33,834 nucleotides of DNA, taken from a virus. Positions 1 to 9,209 of the stretch are shown here, piece by piece. Under the pieces are notes generated by a model, which saw only the letters and a program-made list of their open reading frames with translations, had not been told where the DNA came from and ran no database searches. The translations under genes were made by a program, and so were the position numbers. The stretch's first letter is position 1. Each line of letters starts with the position of its first letter. The DNA is taken from IMG/VR virus record IMGVR_UViG_3300042691_014828, positions 1 through 33,834 of that record; one strand, given 5' to 3'.

Positions 1-395
1 GAAACATCTTGCATCCATTTACCATCAGATGCACGAAGAACTTGTTTCCCTGGATAATCTACCGTTACATTTTTATTAAATAAAATTTTAAATAAAAACT
101 TATAAGATGCTTCAGAACCTTTAGCGAGATAATGATCTTTTATTCTACTTAGAATAAATCTCTGATCGCCATAATTAGGGTCAATGAATTGACTGGCTAA
201 TTCGTTTTTAAAATACTTAATAAAGTCATCTAAAGTATTGTCTACATCACGTATTTGATATACATCTTTTTTCGTAGTTTCCAAATATTCGTAATACGCT
301 TCAAGAAAAGCAACGAATGTAGAATAATCCTCCCTGATGAACTCAGGGAGTTGATTAGCTACTAAACTAGAAATCTTAGGTTTTGTGATTGCCAT
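1..395 (-). CDS. Baseplate/tail structural protein, N-terminal part (runs off the window)
   Basis: The ATG at 395-393 overlaps the gp6 stop by one base (TAATG), and the frame is open to the window edge, giving about 131 N-terminal residues. They begin MAITKPKISSLVANQLPEF and continue with IREDYSTFVAFLEAYYEYLE. An opening with FV(A/R)F(L/I)EAYYE is, as I recall, typical of the large structural protein that follows gp6 in marine T4-like phages, the position held by gp7 in T4. It is probably a wedge or peripheral baseplate component translated together with gp6. Direct similarity to T4 gp7 cannot be claimed from this fragment, and the C-terminus lies beyond base 1. Confidence 0.75.
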   Translation of the reverse strand, partial: MAITKPKISSLVANQLPEFIREDYSTFVAFLEAYYEYLETTKKDVYQIRDVDNTLDDFIKYFKNELASQFIDPNYGDQRFILSRIKDHYLAKGSEASYKFLFKILFNKNVTVDYPGKQVLRASDGKWMQDV

Positions 396-2230
396 TATGA
401 ACGACTTGTAGTGAATGTATAATTCTTACCTGCACGAGTATCTCCATTAATAGTTTCATCGGCAATAGCAGTGACTGTCAAATGATCACGAGCAATTTCA
501 GCAATTTGAGAATATGCAGATACCACATCATATGATGATGGGCGAATTGATATCTCAAAATCAGCATCAACAATTCCAGTTATATGAAGATTTTTAATAT
601 TAAGTATTCCACCAGCATAATCAACAGTTCCGATAGAAGGATCTAGTATAATTTTCTCAGCAGATGTTCCTAGGTAATATAATCTAATATTACCAGAACC
701 ATCATCATCCAAGTAATTAACCAAGTCACTTCCGTAAATATAGAAACCATTAGAATATATGTTATTTTGAGCAAGTCCAGTCGTATAAATTGGATTAATA
801 ATATCAATTATATACTGAGCACTAACATTATAACGTGGTGAAATTTTACGACGAATTAGAACTTTCATATTACTATTGACAATACTATTATCACACATAT
901 CAATTAGACGACTTAATTTAGAATGGCGAAAGACGCTATCAAATTTTTGCAAGTCTACATCATCATATGAGTAAATAGTGTTTATAACTAAATTCTGAAT
1001 GTCGCTGGCACTTTTTATTGTTTCTCTTGGATTATAGTATACTGATATATCTAAAGAGATATTTAAATACTCTGGGTCTAGAATCTCTGGACTAACTGAA
1101 ACTACATTCTTTGGTCCAAGTATCTCAGTTATGATTATTGACTTTTGTTGAACTGTTAATTTTGTTGAACTTTTAGGTTTAACGCAAATAAATGTTTTAC
1201 CATAGATGGGAGGATTATTATCCTCACCTCCCCATACTGCAACAGATTTAGCATCAGCAAAATTGTTATAGATTAAAGTTTTATAGTCATCCACAGTTAC
1301 GGCACGATTTTGCGCAGAATAATATTTTGGAGCATTAAATTTAATACTCTCTACACCTTCTGATGCGCCACCACCAGAAGCTGGTGATACTACAGATACT
1401 GATGTTGTCGCTCCAGAATATGGAGGAGTTCCACTATATGTAAATGATCTAGCTCCATTTGCAATATCTAAATTAGAAACCATATACTCTATGTTTACTA
1501 TATTACCATTACTTAAACCTGCACTTAAGATATCATCTCCAAAAACCAATTCATATAACCCATTGTCTATCTCTTTAATCCAATATGCTCTGGTTGTTTG
1601 ATTGACATCCATTAGAGATGATGCCAATGTAAATGTATTAAATTCTGAACTTGTAGAGTTTTGTTGCACACGAACTTTTAATGTATCTAAATCTACATTG
1701 ACGTTTGGAATAATAAAACGAGTTCCATCAGCAACAGTATACTTGTTTGTTAAATACGTGCCCTCATATAAAATAACATTTTGTATGTTATATGATGATG
1801 CTGAACCAGTAACATTCAAAATTTCTCTATTGTAAAATGTTAATGTTGATCCATTAGCAACGCTTGAGAATATAGTATATGCTGGAATTGATACAGTATT
1901 TGGTCCAACACTACTAGAAGTAATATTAATATTAACAGTAGCAGTAGCACACTTTGCTGATTTTGGAGTATATCCAAGCATCTTTGCTAAAGAAACAACA
2001 CTATTTCTTTTAACTGCAGAATCCAAAAATAACTCATTTACAGCTAAGTTATTATAAAGAGCATTGTAATGTGTATTGTATGCTAAAATATCTAACAATA
2101 CAGAAAGACCAGAACCTTCAAAGTCATAATCTGAAAATTCAGATTGTCCTTTAAGGAACTCTTTTAAATTATTTTTGATATTATCAAAATCTAATTCTGT
2201 TACATTTATTTTATTATTCTTTTGAGCCAT
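395..2230 (-). CDS. gp6: Baseplate wedge protein gp6 (gpJ-like)
   Basis: A 611-residue baseplate wedge subunit. In T4, gp6 dimers form the inner ring joining wedges around the hub. The N-terminus carries the family signature: a TELDFDNIKNNLKEFLKGQ segment, then a Gly-Ser-Gly turn, LLDILAYNTHYNALY and NELFLDSAVKR, which resembles the gpJ/Mu gp47 fold shared by contractile-tail baseplates. The length is close to T4 gp6 (about 660 residues). The start overlaps the gp25 stop at 2230 and the stop overlaps the next gene at 395, so gp25, gp6 and the following protein are probably translationally coupled. Identity is strong; nothing is truncated. Confidence 0.93.
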   Translation of the reverse strand: MAQKNNKINVTELDFDNIKNNLKEFLKGQSEFSDYDFEGSGLSVLLDILAYNTHYNALYNNLAVNELFLDSAVKRNSVVSLAKMLGYTPKSAKCATATVNINITSSSVGPNTVSIPAYTIFSSVANGSTLTFYNREILNVTGSASSYNIQNVILYEGTYLTNKYTVADGTRFIIPNVNVDLDTLKVRVQQNSTSSEFNTFTLASSLMDVNQTTRAYWIKEIDNGLYELVFGDDILSAGLSNGNIVNIEYMVSNLDIANGARSFTYSGTPPYSGATTSVSVVSPASGGGASEGVESIKFNAPKYYSAQNRAVTVDDYKTLIYNNFADAKSVAVWGGEDNNPPIYGKTFICVKPKSSTKLTVQQKSIIITEILGPKNVVSVSPEILDPEYLNISLDISVYYNPRETIKSASDIQNLVINTIYSYDDVDLQKFDSVFRHSKLSRLIDMCDNSIVNSNMKVLIRRKISPRYNVSAQYIIDIINPIYTTGLAQNNIYSNGFYIYGSDLVNYLDDDGSGNIRLYYLGTSAEKIILDPSIGTVDYAGGILNIKNLHITGIVDADFEISIRPSSYDVVSAYSQIAEIARDHLTVTAIADETINGDTRAGKNYTFTTSRS

Positions 2231-2622
2231 TATCGTGTTCTTTCCAATACTATATTAAGAGTGATTGGTCTTTCTGTATTGATAACCTTAAAATTTATTG
2301 TCACATCAACACCATTATCATTCGGTTTATAATTTACAATCACATCAATAACTTCAACTCTTGGTTCGAAACTATTAATCATATCAATAATCGACTTTCG
2401 CATAGAAGAGGCAACAACTGGTGATTGTGGCTCGAATAAAAGTCGCTTTAATGGCGACCCAATTTCACTATGAAATGGACGCTCATAATTAGAAGTTAAT
2501 ATAAGGTTTTTAAGTGATGTTTTTATTGCACTATCGTCATATCGACGTGAGATATCTTTAGTCACTGGATTAGCAGTGAAATTTAAATCTAAATCTGAGA
2601 ATAGTCTTGTATTTCTTGTCAT
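2230..2622 (-). CDS. gp25: Baseplate wedge protein gp25 (lysozyme-like fold)
   Basis: A 130-residue homologue of T4 gp25 (132 residues), the conserved wedge component that contacts the sheath and initiates sheath assembly in contractile tails. Family features are the early FSDLDLNF segment, KNLILTSNYERPFHSEIGSPL, LLFEPQSP in the middle, the characteristic EPR triad in NSFEPRVEV, and a final beta-strand with ITLNIVLER. It precedes gp6 with a one-base stop/start overlap, a pairing common in contractile tail clusters. A T-rich box lies right before its ATG, but no convincing Shine-Dalgarno sequence is visible. Confidence 0.93.
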   Translation of the reverse strand: MTRNTRLFSDLDLNFTANPVTKDISRRYDDSAIKTSLKNLILTSNYERPFHSEIGSPLKRLLFEPQSPVVASSMRKSIIDMINSFEPRVEVIDVIVNYKPNDNGVDVTINFKVINTERPITLNIVLERTR

Positions 2623-2633
2623 CTTATTATTTA

Positions 2634-2915
2634 TTAGTTTACTAAGACGTTGGGGGAGCCAGAAGCAATCATATCACCACAGCTTAATCTATCTCCAACC
2701 CTAGCTAGTGGTTTACCATTGACTAAAACATTTGGAGAACCCATAGCAGTAAATGATGGGTGAAATTTTTTACCGCAGATGTGAATTGGCCAAGCCATCC
2801 CAATAGTATGGGCAGGCAAACCACCTATTAGAACATTTGAAGATCCTTGGTAGGTTGGTCTTGGGAAGAAACAATGTCCTGCTGACATGGATCCAATTGT
2901 TGCTGCTACTGACAT
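2634..2915 (-). CDS. PAAR-repeat spike tip protein
   Basis: A 93-residue PAAR protein, which forms the sharp cone at the tip of the central tail spike and normally binds a metal ion. The sequence has the alternating pattern of small prolines and glycines of the family: GHCFFPRPTYQGSSNVLIGG, PAHTIGM, IHICGKKFHPSF, GSPNVLVNGKPLARVGDRLS and a final ASGSPNVLVN. The His/Cys residues (GHC, PAHT, HIC, FHPS, SCGD) are candidate ligands. It lies two genes after gp5, whose C-terminal beta-helix it is expected to cap. T4 itself uses gp5.4 for this role. Confidence 0.9.
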   Translation of the reverse strand: MSVAATIGSMSAGHCFFPRPTYQGSSNVLIGGLPAHTIGMAWPIHICGKKFHPSFTAMGSPNVLVNGKPLARVGDRLSCGDMIASGSPNVLVN

Positions 2916-2924
2916 ATAATTTCC

Positions 2925-3599
2925 TTAGTTTAACTCTGGATAAACAGTTTTAGCTTTTATTCCTGCAGTTCCATTGGCAACTGAAGAAAGAAAATATTGA
3001 TTGACTAAAGCAAAATTCTCATTTAGAGTGAAAGTCCAGTCACTGAAAGTTATGTATGAATTATACGCTGGATTTCCTATTGGATTGCTAGAACCCCATG
3101 GAGCAGCAGCACCCCCACCACCAACTGATGAATATTCATAGTGATTAACTCTAATAGTTATAGATTTGGTTCCAGCTGGTGGTGATATGTATTCATATAC
3201 TGCAGTGTATTGTTCTGGTAAATTAGCAAAACGAGAAACTGTTCCGTATGTTTTTACGTTATAATTATTTGTTATATCTGTATTGTCTTCGCTATATTTT
3301 AGGTATTTGATAAGTCTATCAAACATATCTGGAAATTCGCTTCTTATTGTAACTGTTTTTGGTTGAGTTATGACAGCACTAAAATCTGGTGGTGCTGTGA
3401 TACCCAACATCTGAACATTGATAATATAATATGCATAGTATGTTATAGCCTCGGCAGTACCAGCAGAATCTACTCCAGCTAAAACAATTGGTACTGCTGG
3501 ATTAGTTTCAGTTCCAATAAATTCTGTTAATTCATAAGGAAGTGTTCCTCCTTCTGGATTGGCAGGATCTGCTGCACCACTTGGTCCACGTATTGGCAT
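2925..3599 (-). CDS. Unknown, probably virion protein between spike and PAAR genes
   Basis: A 224-residue protein I do not recognise. It starts MPIRGPSGAADP and is rich in Gly, Ala, Ser, Thr, Tyr and Asn with beta-type alternation, including a Gly/Ala stretch (SSVGGGGAAAPWGSSN) near residue 165. There is no signal peptide, membrane segment, cysteine or obvious catalytic motif. It sits between gp5 (ends 3612) and the PAAR tip (starts 2915) in a tightly packed late operon, so a structural or assembly role at the tail tip is inferred from position only. Confidence 0.7.
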   Translation of the reverse strand: MPIRGPSGAADPANPEGGTLPYELTEFIGTETNPAVPIVLAGVDSAGTAEAITYYAYYIINVQMLGITAPPDFSAVITQPKTVTIRSEFPDMFDRLIKYLKYSEDNTDITNNYNVKTYGTVSRFANLPEQYTAVYEYISPPAGTKSITIRVNHYEYSSVGGGGAAAPWGSSNPIGNPAYNSYITFSDWTFTLNENFALVNQYFLSSVANGTAGIKAKTVYPELN

Positions 3600-3611
3600 A
3601 ATTATTTTCCT

Positions 3612-6600
3612 TTATACTAAAACAAATCCACCTGTTGGGAATGTTCCCGCATAGGTAGCATGATGATTCATTGTAAACATGTGTCCTTTATTTCCAGCTG
3701 GTCTACATGACACGTGAATCCAATATTGAGAACCATTGTATTCCATAATAACTTGGTTCCATGAAGGTAAAAGTTTAACAATTTCATTACAGATCTTAAA
3801 CGTCTCAGCCTTACCACCTGGAAACACGATATCAGCTGCGCATCCAATTGGGTGGTCACCACCTTCTTTCTGCGTACCCAAATCTCCTGGAGCACCACCA
3901 AATGGTGGACGACGGAAAGCTGAAGTAATGGTAAATTTACCAAATTTATCACGGATTGGATCAAGAACTTTTTCTGCCAATACTCTCATATTACATACAA
4001 TTTCTTGCGGTGTAATATTTCCACCATTAACATTATATGTAACACGTGGAATACGAACACCACCTTTGGTTAAATCACCAAGAGTGAAGTGCTTGGATAA
4101 CTTCATACCAGCACTAAATTGATCTGCTGGCATATTTCTAATTGCATCTAATCCAGCAACAGATCCTGGTGAACCAGCTGAATTTGCTGTTGGTTTTTCT
4201 GTCTGTGATGGATACTTACGTCCCTCAATATCGGACTTGCTAACTTCATTATTTTGAATTTTTCTATTTGCATATGCAGTAGGATTTCCAGTATCTGGAG
4301 AGTCAAAACCAGTTTCTGAACCACGAGTTGCCAGACCTGGTTTTGGTAAAGTAGAAACACCAGAAGTTCCACGAATCTCAATAGGTAGTTCAATATCTGC
4401 CTGTCCAGCTGCACGTGCAGGTAGAGCAGGTTTTGCTGCTGTGGCACCCAATGGTGATTGCGCAATTCCGCTATTAAGTGCAACGATTGCGCCATCAAGA
4501 GCAACCATGGCACCACCTTTAATGCTAACTGCGCCAGTTGCACCCAAAGCCACTGCTGCCAAAGATTTTAAGTTCAATAAACCTTTAGCTTCAACATTCA
4601 TGAACGCAGTAGATTTAATATGTGTAGCAAGTTTACTACTAATATTGACATTATTAGATGCATCAATATGTGTATCTAATTCTGACGTTAAGAAAATAGA
4701 ACCTTTAGTTGATGTATAATTTATATCAGAGTCTGCTTCAACAAAAAGACCTGCATCTGATTTTACATTCATATCTTTACCAGACTGAATATTTAAACCA
4801 GAATCAGATTTAATATTAAATTGTCCAGTAGACTCCATATTAATTCTAGATGCTTTTAAGTTAAATTCACCACCAACAGCTAAGTTTGAATTTCCACTAA
4901 CATTAATATTAGCATCATTATAGATGTTAATATTTGCAGCACCAGAAACTTCTAAATTAAAGATATTGTCTGTACGGACATTCAGTGCGCCATCGACAGT
5001 TACATTCAATGCACCTACAACATAAACATGTCCATTACGTTCAATAATTTCATATCCATCACCAACAATACGATTGACTTGGGTGCCGTTTGCATCCCAC
5101 TCAATAAATGATCCTGTTCTGTGATATAAATGAACACGTTCAGAACCTGGAGTATCATCAAACTCCATCACGTGTCCTGATTCAGTTTCTGTAACTTTAT
5201 TATAGGGGTAAGTTGCATTATATGGTACAGGAGATTGATCCCATGTTCCACCATTGGCAATCTTAACACCAGTCTTCATAGCTGCTTCTTTTTTAACAAC
5301 GTATGTTCGCCCTAAATTATTCCCAGCAGCTAGACGATTAGTATCAGGTTCATTTTTATATTTTGGATATACACCATTTGGATCTTGGAATCCAATATTC
5401 GGGTCGATTGAAAGACCAGTACTAATACTACCATCATCATTTGGCATACCTACTGCTGCAGCATTAGTTACTGTTGGTTCACCAGTAGTTTCTAATTTAA
5501 CAAGAAGACTTTTAGCTTGTCCTACAGGAGAGTTTGCTATTTTAAATAACTCATCTACAATAGCATTTTTGTTTGGGTTGGCGAGTCCTAACTGTGATAC
5601 CAATTCAGTGACAGTTCCTGATACATTAGTAATACCAAGATTACTAGCAATGTCTGTAATAGAACCACCAAAACTACTAAGTGAATTTAACTTAGTAGCA
5701 AATATGGTTTCTATAGAAGTAGCTTGGTTAATTGCACCATTTACTTGATTGGTAATAGCGGTGAATGGATTTGGAATACCATTAGTTAGCTGACCAGTTA
5801 AATTATTAATATTAATACCAGTGGCATTTGTTAATTGATTGGTTAGCTGACCAGTTAAATTATTAACATTAAGATTGTTAGATGCCAGATTTGCGATCTG
5901 CGCATTTAGACTGTTGGCAACATTGGTTGGTAATATATTACCACTAGCATCCAGAATGTTAGTTTTTAAACCACCAAGATTTTCATTGGCGAAACTAGTA
6001 ACAGTTGCTGATAAATCACCAAATTGTTGAGTTAGCTGATCGGTTAATCCACCAGAAAGATCAGATAAAGAAGCACCAAGATCAAATGATGATACTAAAT
6101 CTGTATATTCTGAAATCTGATCAGTAATTCCACTAACTAAGTCTGTTGGCAATTCACCAAGGATTCCATCTAAACCTAAACCCTCTAATGCATCTAAACC
6201 ACCAATTGCATCTAATCCTGGAATACTTGATAAACTAAATCCACCAATATTTAAATCACCAAGCCCACCACCAGTAACAGCACCAATTACATCACCTGTA
6301 ATGCTGCCAGCTTCTCTTGGTGTAGATTCAGCTGAATCATCTTTTGGTGTTATTTTAACAACACCATAATAATCAGTACCCATATCAATTTTATCACCGC
6401 CACCTAATGAAGCAGTAACAGCTGCTTTTGGCGATGTATTTCTAAAATCCCACTCTTGTTGGAGATGATCTTTTACAGTGCTCCATTTTGTGTGAACTTT
6501 ATTCCCAGATTTTGCATATCTTCCATTTTCGCCACCATATGGAAATCCAGGATGTTCTGGATCTTCAATTGATGCAAATTCAGCTGCCAAAGATCTACCA

Positions 6601-7436
6601 GCTTCTTTTAATAAAGTCTCATTAGATTTATTGGGGTTTCTGTAATATGCCAATAGCTTTGGGCGTTTACGCCCAAGTAAATATTCTTGACAGATAAGGT
6701 CTTGAATCTTCTCATTAAATGTTGTCGCAACATCAATGTTAAGTGACTTACATGCTTCCCTTAAAGTTACAGGAATACACTGATATTTACCAACGGCAAA
6801 TAATTTATCTGGTGAGTTTGGATTGAGTGCTTGGAATGCCATGATGTCTTTAATAGGCATCTTGGTTAGTGCAAGTTTCTGCCCACCTACGGAACCAGTT
6901 CCAGGTTTTGCGCCACTTCCACGATTAAACGCATCATATCCTGCAGCACCAGATTCACCCTTAGCGATTAATGCTGCTAGAGGACCAGTTATACTAGCTT
7001 CAGATTGTCCAACATTAGCTGGGGTATTATCATCTGGTTTAGTTCCAGCTGTGATTTCATCTGGAGTTTTTGTTTTATCTGTAGATAAATCAACCTCACC
7101 ATCAGCAGCTACAGTATTATTTTTAATTTCACCATTTTGAATGGCATCATCAGTTTGAAATGCACCACCAAGAGTCCCCAACATAATTGGTTGCTGCTGA
7201 TCTGGATCCATAAAAGTAATTAGAATCCAAGACCCCTCAACTGGACCAATAGGTGCTGTACCAACACCAGAAGTTCCAGCAGATGTAATAGGCATAACTG
7301 GGTATGCCCATGGCAAATCTGCAGTAGGTAATACAGTTTTATTTTCTGTATGTAATCCTACAATACGTACTTGGCATCTACCCAATTTTAATGGGTCATT
7401 TCTATTCTCAACACAACCAGTGTAATATGGTAACAT
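3612..7436 (-). CDS. gp5: Baseplate hub/spike protein gp5 with lysozyme-like and M15 peptidase domains
   Basis: A 1274-residue central spike protein, more than twice the size of T4 gp5 (575). Domains in order: an N-terminal OB-fold (about 1-95; YYTGCVENRNDP, GRCQVRIVGLHT, MDPDQQQPIMLGTLGG); a muramidase-like domain (about 150-330) with candidate catalytic Glu161 in AKGESGAAGY; a long low-complexity Gly/Leu/Asn/Thr linker (about 370-650); a VgrG/gp5-like triple beta-helix with short valine/asparagine repeats; and a C-terminal M15-type peptidase. The peptidase shows His1195 and Asp1202 in HPIGCAAD, Glu1232 and His1241 in WIHVSC, the expected zinc and catalytic set. The protein should puncture the envelope and cut both glycan and peptide bonds of murein during DNA entry. 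The linker encodes repeated NLTGQLTN units. Confidence 0.9.
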   Translation of the reverse strand: MLPYYTGCVENRNDPLKLGRCQVRIVGLHTENKTVLPTADLPWAYPVMPITSAGTSGVGTAPIGPVEGSWILITFMDPDQQQPIMLGTLGGAFQTDDAIQNGEIKNNTVAADGEVDLSTDKTKTPDEITAGTKPDDNTPANVGQSEASITGPLAALIAKGESGAAGYDAFNRGSGAKPGTGSVGGQKLALTKMPIKDIMAFQALNPNSPDKLFAVGKYQCIPVTLREACKSLNIDVATTFNEKIQDLICQEYLLGRKRPKLLAYYRNPNKSNETLLKEAGRSLAAEFASIEDPEHPGFPYGGENGRYAKSGNKVHTKWSTVKDHLQQEWDFRNTSPKAAVTASLGGGDKIDMGTDYYGVVKITPKDDSAESTPREAGSITGDVIGAVTGGGLGDLNIGGFSLSSIPGLDAIGGLDALEGLGLDGILGELPTDLVSGITDQISEYTDLVSSFDLGASLSDLSGGLTDQLTQQFGDLSATVTSFANENLGGLKTNILDASGNILPTNVANSLNAQIANLASNNLNVNNLTGQLTNQLTNATGININNLTGQLTNGIPNPFTAITNQVNGAINQATSIETIFATKLNSLSSFGGSITDIASNLGITNVSGTVTELVSQLGLANPNKNAIVDELFKIANSPVGQAKSLLVKLETTGEPTVTNAAAVGMPNDDGSISTGLSIDPNIGFQDPNGVYPKYKNEPDTNRLAAGNNLGRTYVVKKEAAMKTGVKIANGGTWDQSPVPYNATYPYNKVTETESGHVMEFDDTPGSERVHLYHRTGSFIEWDANGTQVNRIVGDGYEIIERNGHVYVVGALNVTVDGALNVRTDNIFNLEVSGAANINIYNDANINVSGNSNLAVGGEFNLKASRINMESTGQFNIKSDSGLNIQSGKDMNVKSDAGLFVEADSDINYTSTKGSIFLTSELDTHIDASNNVNISSKLATHIKSTAFMNVEAKGLLNLKSLAAVALGATGAVSIKGGAMVALDGAIVALNSGIAQSPLGATAAKPALPARAAGQADIELPIEIRGTSGVSTLPKPGLATRGSETGFDSPDTGNPTAYANRKIQNNEVSKSDIEGRKYPSQTEKPTANSAGSPGSVAGLDAIRNMPADQFSAGMKLSKHFTLGDLTKGGVRIPRVTYNVNGGNITPQEIVCNMRVLAEKVLDPIRDKFGKFTITSAFRRPPFGGAPGDLGTQKEGGDHPIGCAADIVFPGGKAETFKICNEIVKLLPSWNQVIMEYNGSQYWIHVSCRPAGNKGHMFTMNHHATYAGTFPTGGFVLV

Positions 7437-7437
7437 A

Positions 7438-8715
7438 TTATTTTCCGTCCAAATTCTTTAATGTTGAATCTTTAAATAATTCAATAATGCACTCATGTCT
7501 TTCTCTATCGATATAATGATTAACTGCTCCAATAATATAAGCACCTGATACATTAGTATCTAATGTATCGTCTTCGGTCTTTTTAATAGGTTGCATCTTA
7601 TCAATAGCCAATAAACACTTTTGCCCAACTGTATAATCCGATCTTCCAGGAACTGTAATTTCAATTTTACTTGAATCTGCTGAACGCATTAAAGAAATAC
7701 GTTTCTGAATAAATGTAGCATTAGTTACATCTTTTTTATCCGTGAAACTTCCATAATAGGTTGGTTTCGCCAAGATCATTGAACTATATTTGTAAATTGC
7801 ATTTTTAGAGAAAATTGGGTATGGGTTTAAATGCGCACCCTCATTATATGAATCTCTAATGTCGTGGTTATTAACAGTAACTAATTTAGTAGTAATATCA
7901 TATGCATACTGTCTAGATGCAAACATACCTTTACGTATATTATCAAGATAGTCATATGACTCAGGAATACGTATTTCTTTAATGCGTTTATATTGCTGTT
8001 CTGGATTGATAACAGATCCACCACCTGGAAGTTCATCACGTTTATAATTATCATAGTAAAACTCTTGAACAATATCATTGTTCGTATAAAGAGTCTCTAA
8101 TGAAACAAAATTATAACCTTGTCTGTTTTGAAAGAACACATAAGTTGGAGATTCATTAAAATTTAATGAATGGTCGCAAACATAATTTAAACTCTTAACT
8201 GGATTCCAAAAATTAGATATAAATTTAATTTCATTTCTAGTCTCTTCAACAAATTGCATTTTAGAATCAATTTGAAGACCAAACTCTTTACTAGACATAA
8301 TTTCTTTAACGATATCTGAGCATTTTCCTGACCATGCTTTACTTACTTTTTTATTTAAATCAATAACAGCATGTTGACTAATAAAATGCAACTCATAAGT
8401 AACACTTCTATCACCAAGAATTTCTTTATTTGCCATCTTAAACAAATAGAATCTACCTTCAATCGGTGTTTTTAAAGTTGGGGTTGATATTTTTATATCA
8501 ACAAATTCTTCACCAACTAATGGGAAGGTAGTTGCTAAGTCTAAAGAATCTTTAATAATCAAGGAACCAGTAATAAATGGCGAAAATAGATCTTCAAAAA
8601 CCTGAATACCAATTACTTGATTTGTTATATCTTGAAAAAATCCTGTAGAAGATACAATCTGTATCTTCTCGATATTTACATCACCAGCAAATCTTATTTT
8701 ATCAGCAGATCTCAT
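7438..8715 (-). CDS. gp27: Baseplate hub protein gp27-like (gpD fold)
   Basis: A 425-residue hub protein next to gp5, with which T4 gp27 (391 residues) forms the (gp27-gp5)3 complex. The N-terminal segment (GFFQDITNQV, QVFEDLFSPFITGSLIIKDS) and a central HFISQHAVIDLNKKVSKAW-type region resemble the tail-hub domain shared by gp27 and P2 gpD. The C-terminal part (ITVPGRSDYTVGQKCLLAI, YIIGAVNHYID, CIIELFKDS) matches the usual second hub barrel. It starts at 8715, sharing one base with the gp53 stop, and stops one base before gp5, consistent with one operon. The family is confident; the T4 gene number rests partly on position. Confidence 0.85.
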   Translation of the reverse strand: MRSADKIRFAGDVNIEKIQIVSSTGFFQDITNQVIGIQVFEDLFSPFITGSLIIKDSLDLATTFPLVGEEFVDIKISTPTLKTPIEGRFYLFKMANKEILGDRSVTYELHFISQHAVIDLNKKVSKAWSGKCSDIVKEIMSSKEFGLQIDSKMQFVEETRNEIKFISNFWNPVKSLNYVCDHSLNFNESPTYVFFQNRQGYNFVSLETLYTNNDIVQEFYYDNYKRDELPGGGSVINPEQQYKRIKEIRIPESYDYLDNIRKGMFASRQYAYDITTKLVTVNNHDIRDSYNEGAHLNPYPIFSKNAIYKYSSMILAKPTYYGSFTDKKDVTNATFIQKRISLMRSADSSKIEITVPGRSDYTVGQKCLLAIDKMQPIKKTEDDTLDTNVSGAYIIGAVNHYIDRERHECIIELFKDSTLKNLDGK

Positions 8716-9209
8716 TACACAATATCTTTAAACTGGTTTAAAATTCTTTGAAGTACTGCAGAAGAAATTATTTTTATTCTTCTCTTACCTTCATTAATAC
8801 GCTCTTCATATTGTGTATTTGATATAGATTCAGCTTGTGGATGATCAGAATCAACAATAAATCCAGCTACATTTTCATAATGGTGAGTAGAATTAGAATT
8901 CCCAGATCCATACTTATCAATTATGTATTTTTCTAATGAAGTTTGTGATAGTGGAAAATCATTTATATAATCATATCTTTCATTGACCAGCATAACAATC
9001 CAGTGATAGTATGGAGAACCATAAAATTTTTCTGAAATTATTTCTGGAGTTTCTCCATCTACAATATCATACTCATCATACAGATTGATATTAGCAAGTA
9101 TCTCTTTTCTGAATCTTACATTTTCTGTAATATCAGTTACAGCAATAACTGTTGTTTTATCGCCTATATTAAATTCATAGGCAATTGCGGGGAAATTATT
9201 AAAGTACAT
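8715..9209 (-). CDS. gp53: Baseplate wedge protein gp53
   Basis: A 164-residue homologue of T4 gp53 (196 residues), the wedge component added after gp6 that promotes docking of wedges around the hub. The most recognisable stretch is GETPEIISEKFYGSPYYHWI followed by VMLVNERYDYINDFPLS, the LysM-like core conserved from phages to type VI secretion relatives. It begins MYFNNFPAIAYEF. The start overlaps the stop of gp48 by one base at 9209 and the stop overlaps gp27 at 8715. Confidence 0.92.
   Translation of the reverse strand: MYFNNFPAIAYEFNIGDKTTVIAVTDITENVRFRKEILANINLYDEYDIVDGETPEIISEKFYGSPYYHWIVMLVNERYDYINDFPLSQTSLEKYIIDKYGSGNSNSTHHYENVAGFIVDSDHPQAESISNTQYEERINEGKRRIKIISSAVLQRILNQFKDIV

Noticed and set aside
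2628-2635. AATAAATA just before the gp25 ATG
   Set aside because: It is only about 5 nt from the start codon and lies in an operon with no other sign of internal initiation.
5254-5748. A long plus-strand frame of 164 codons inside gp5
   Set aside because: It is antisense to the low-complexity linker of gp5, has no ribosome site or family features, and is explained by biased codon composition.
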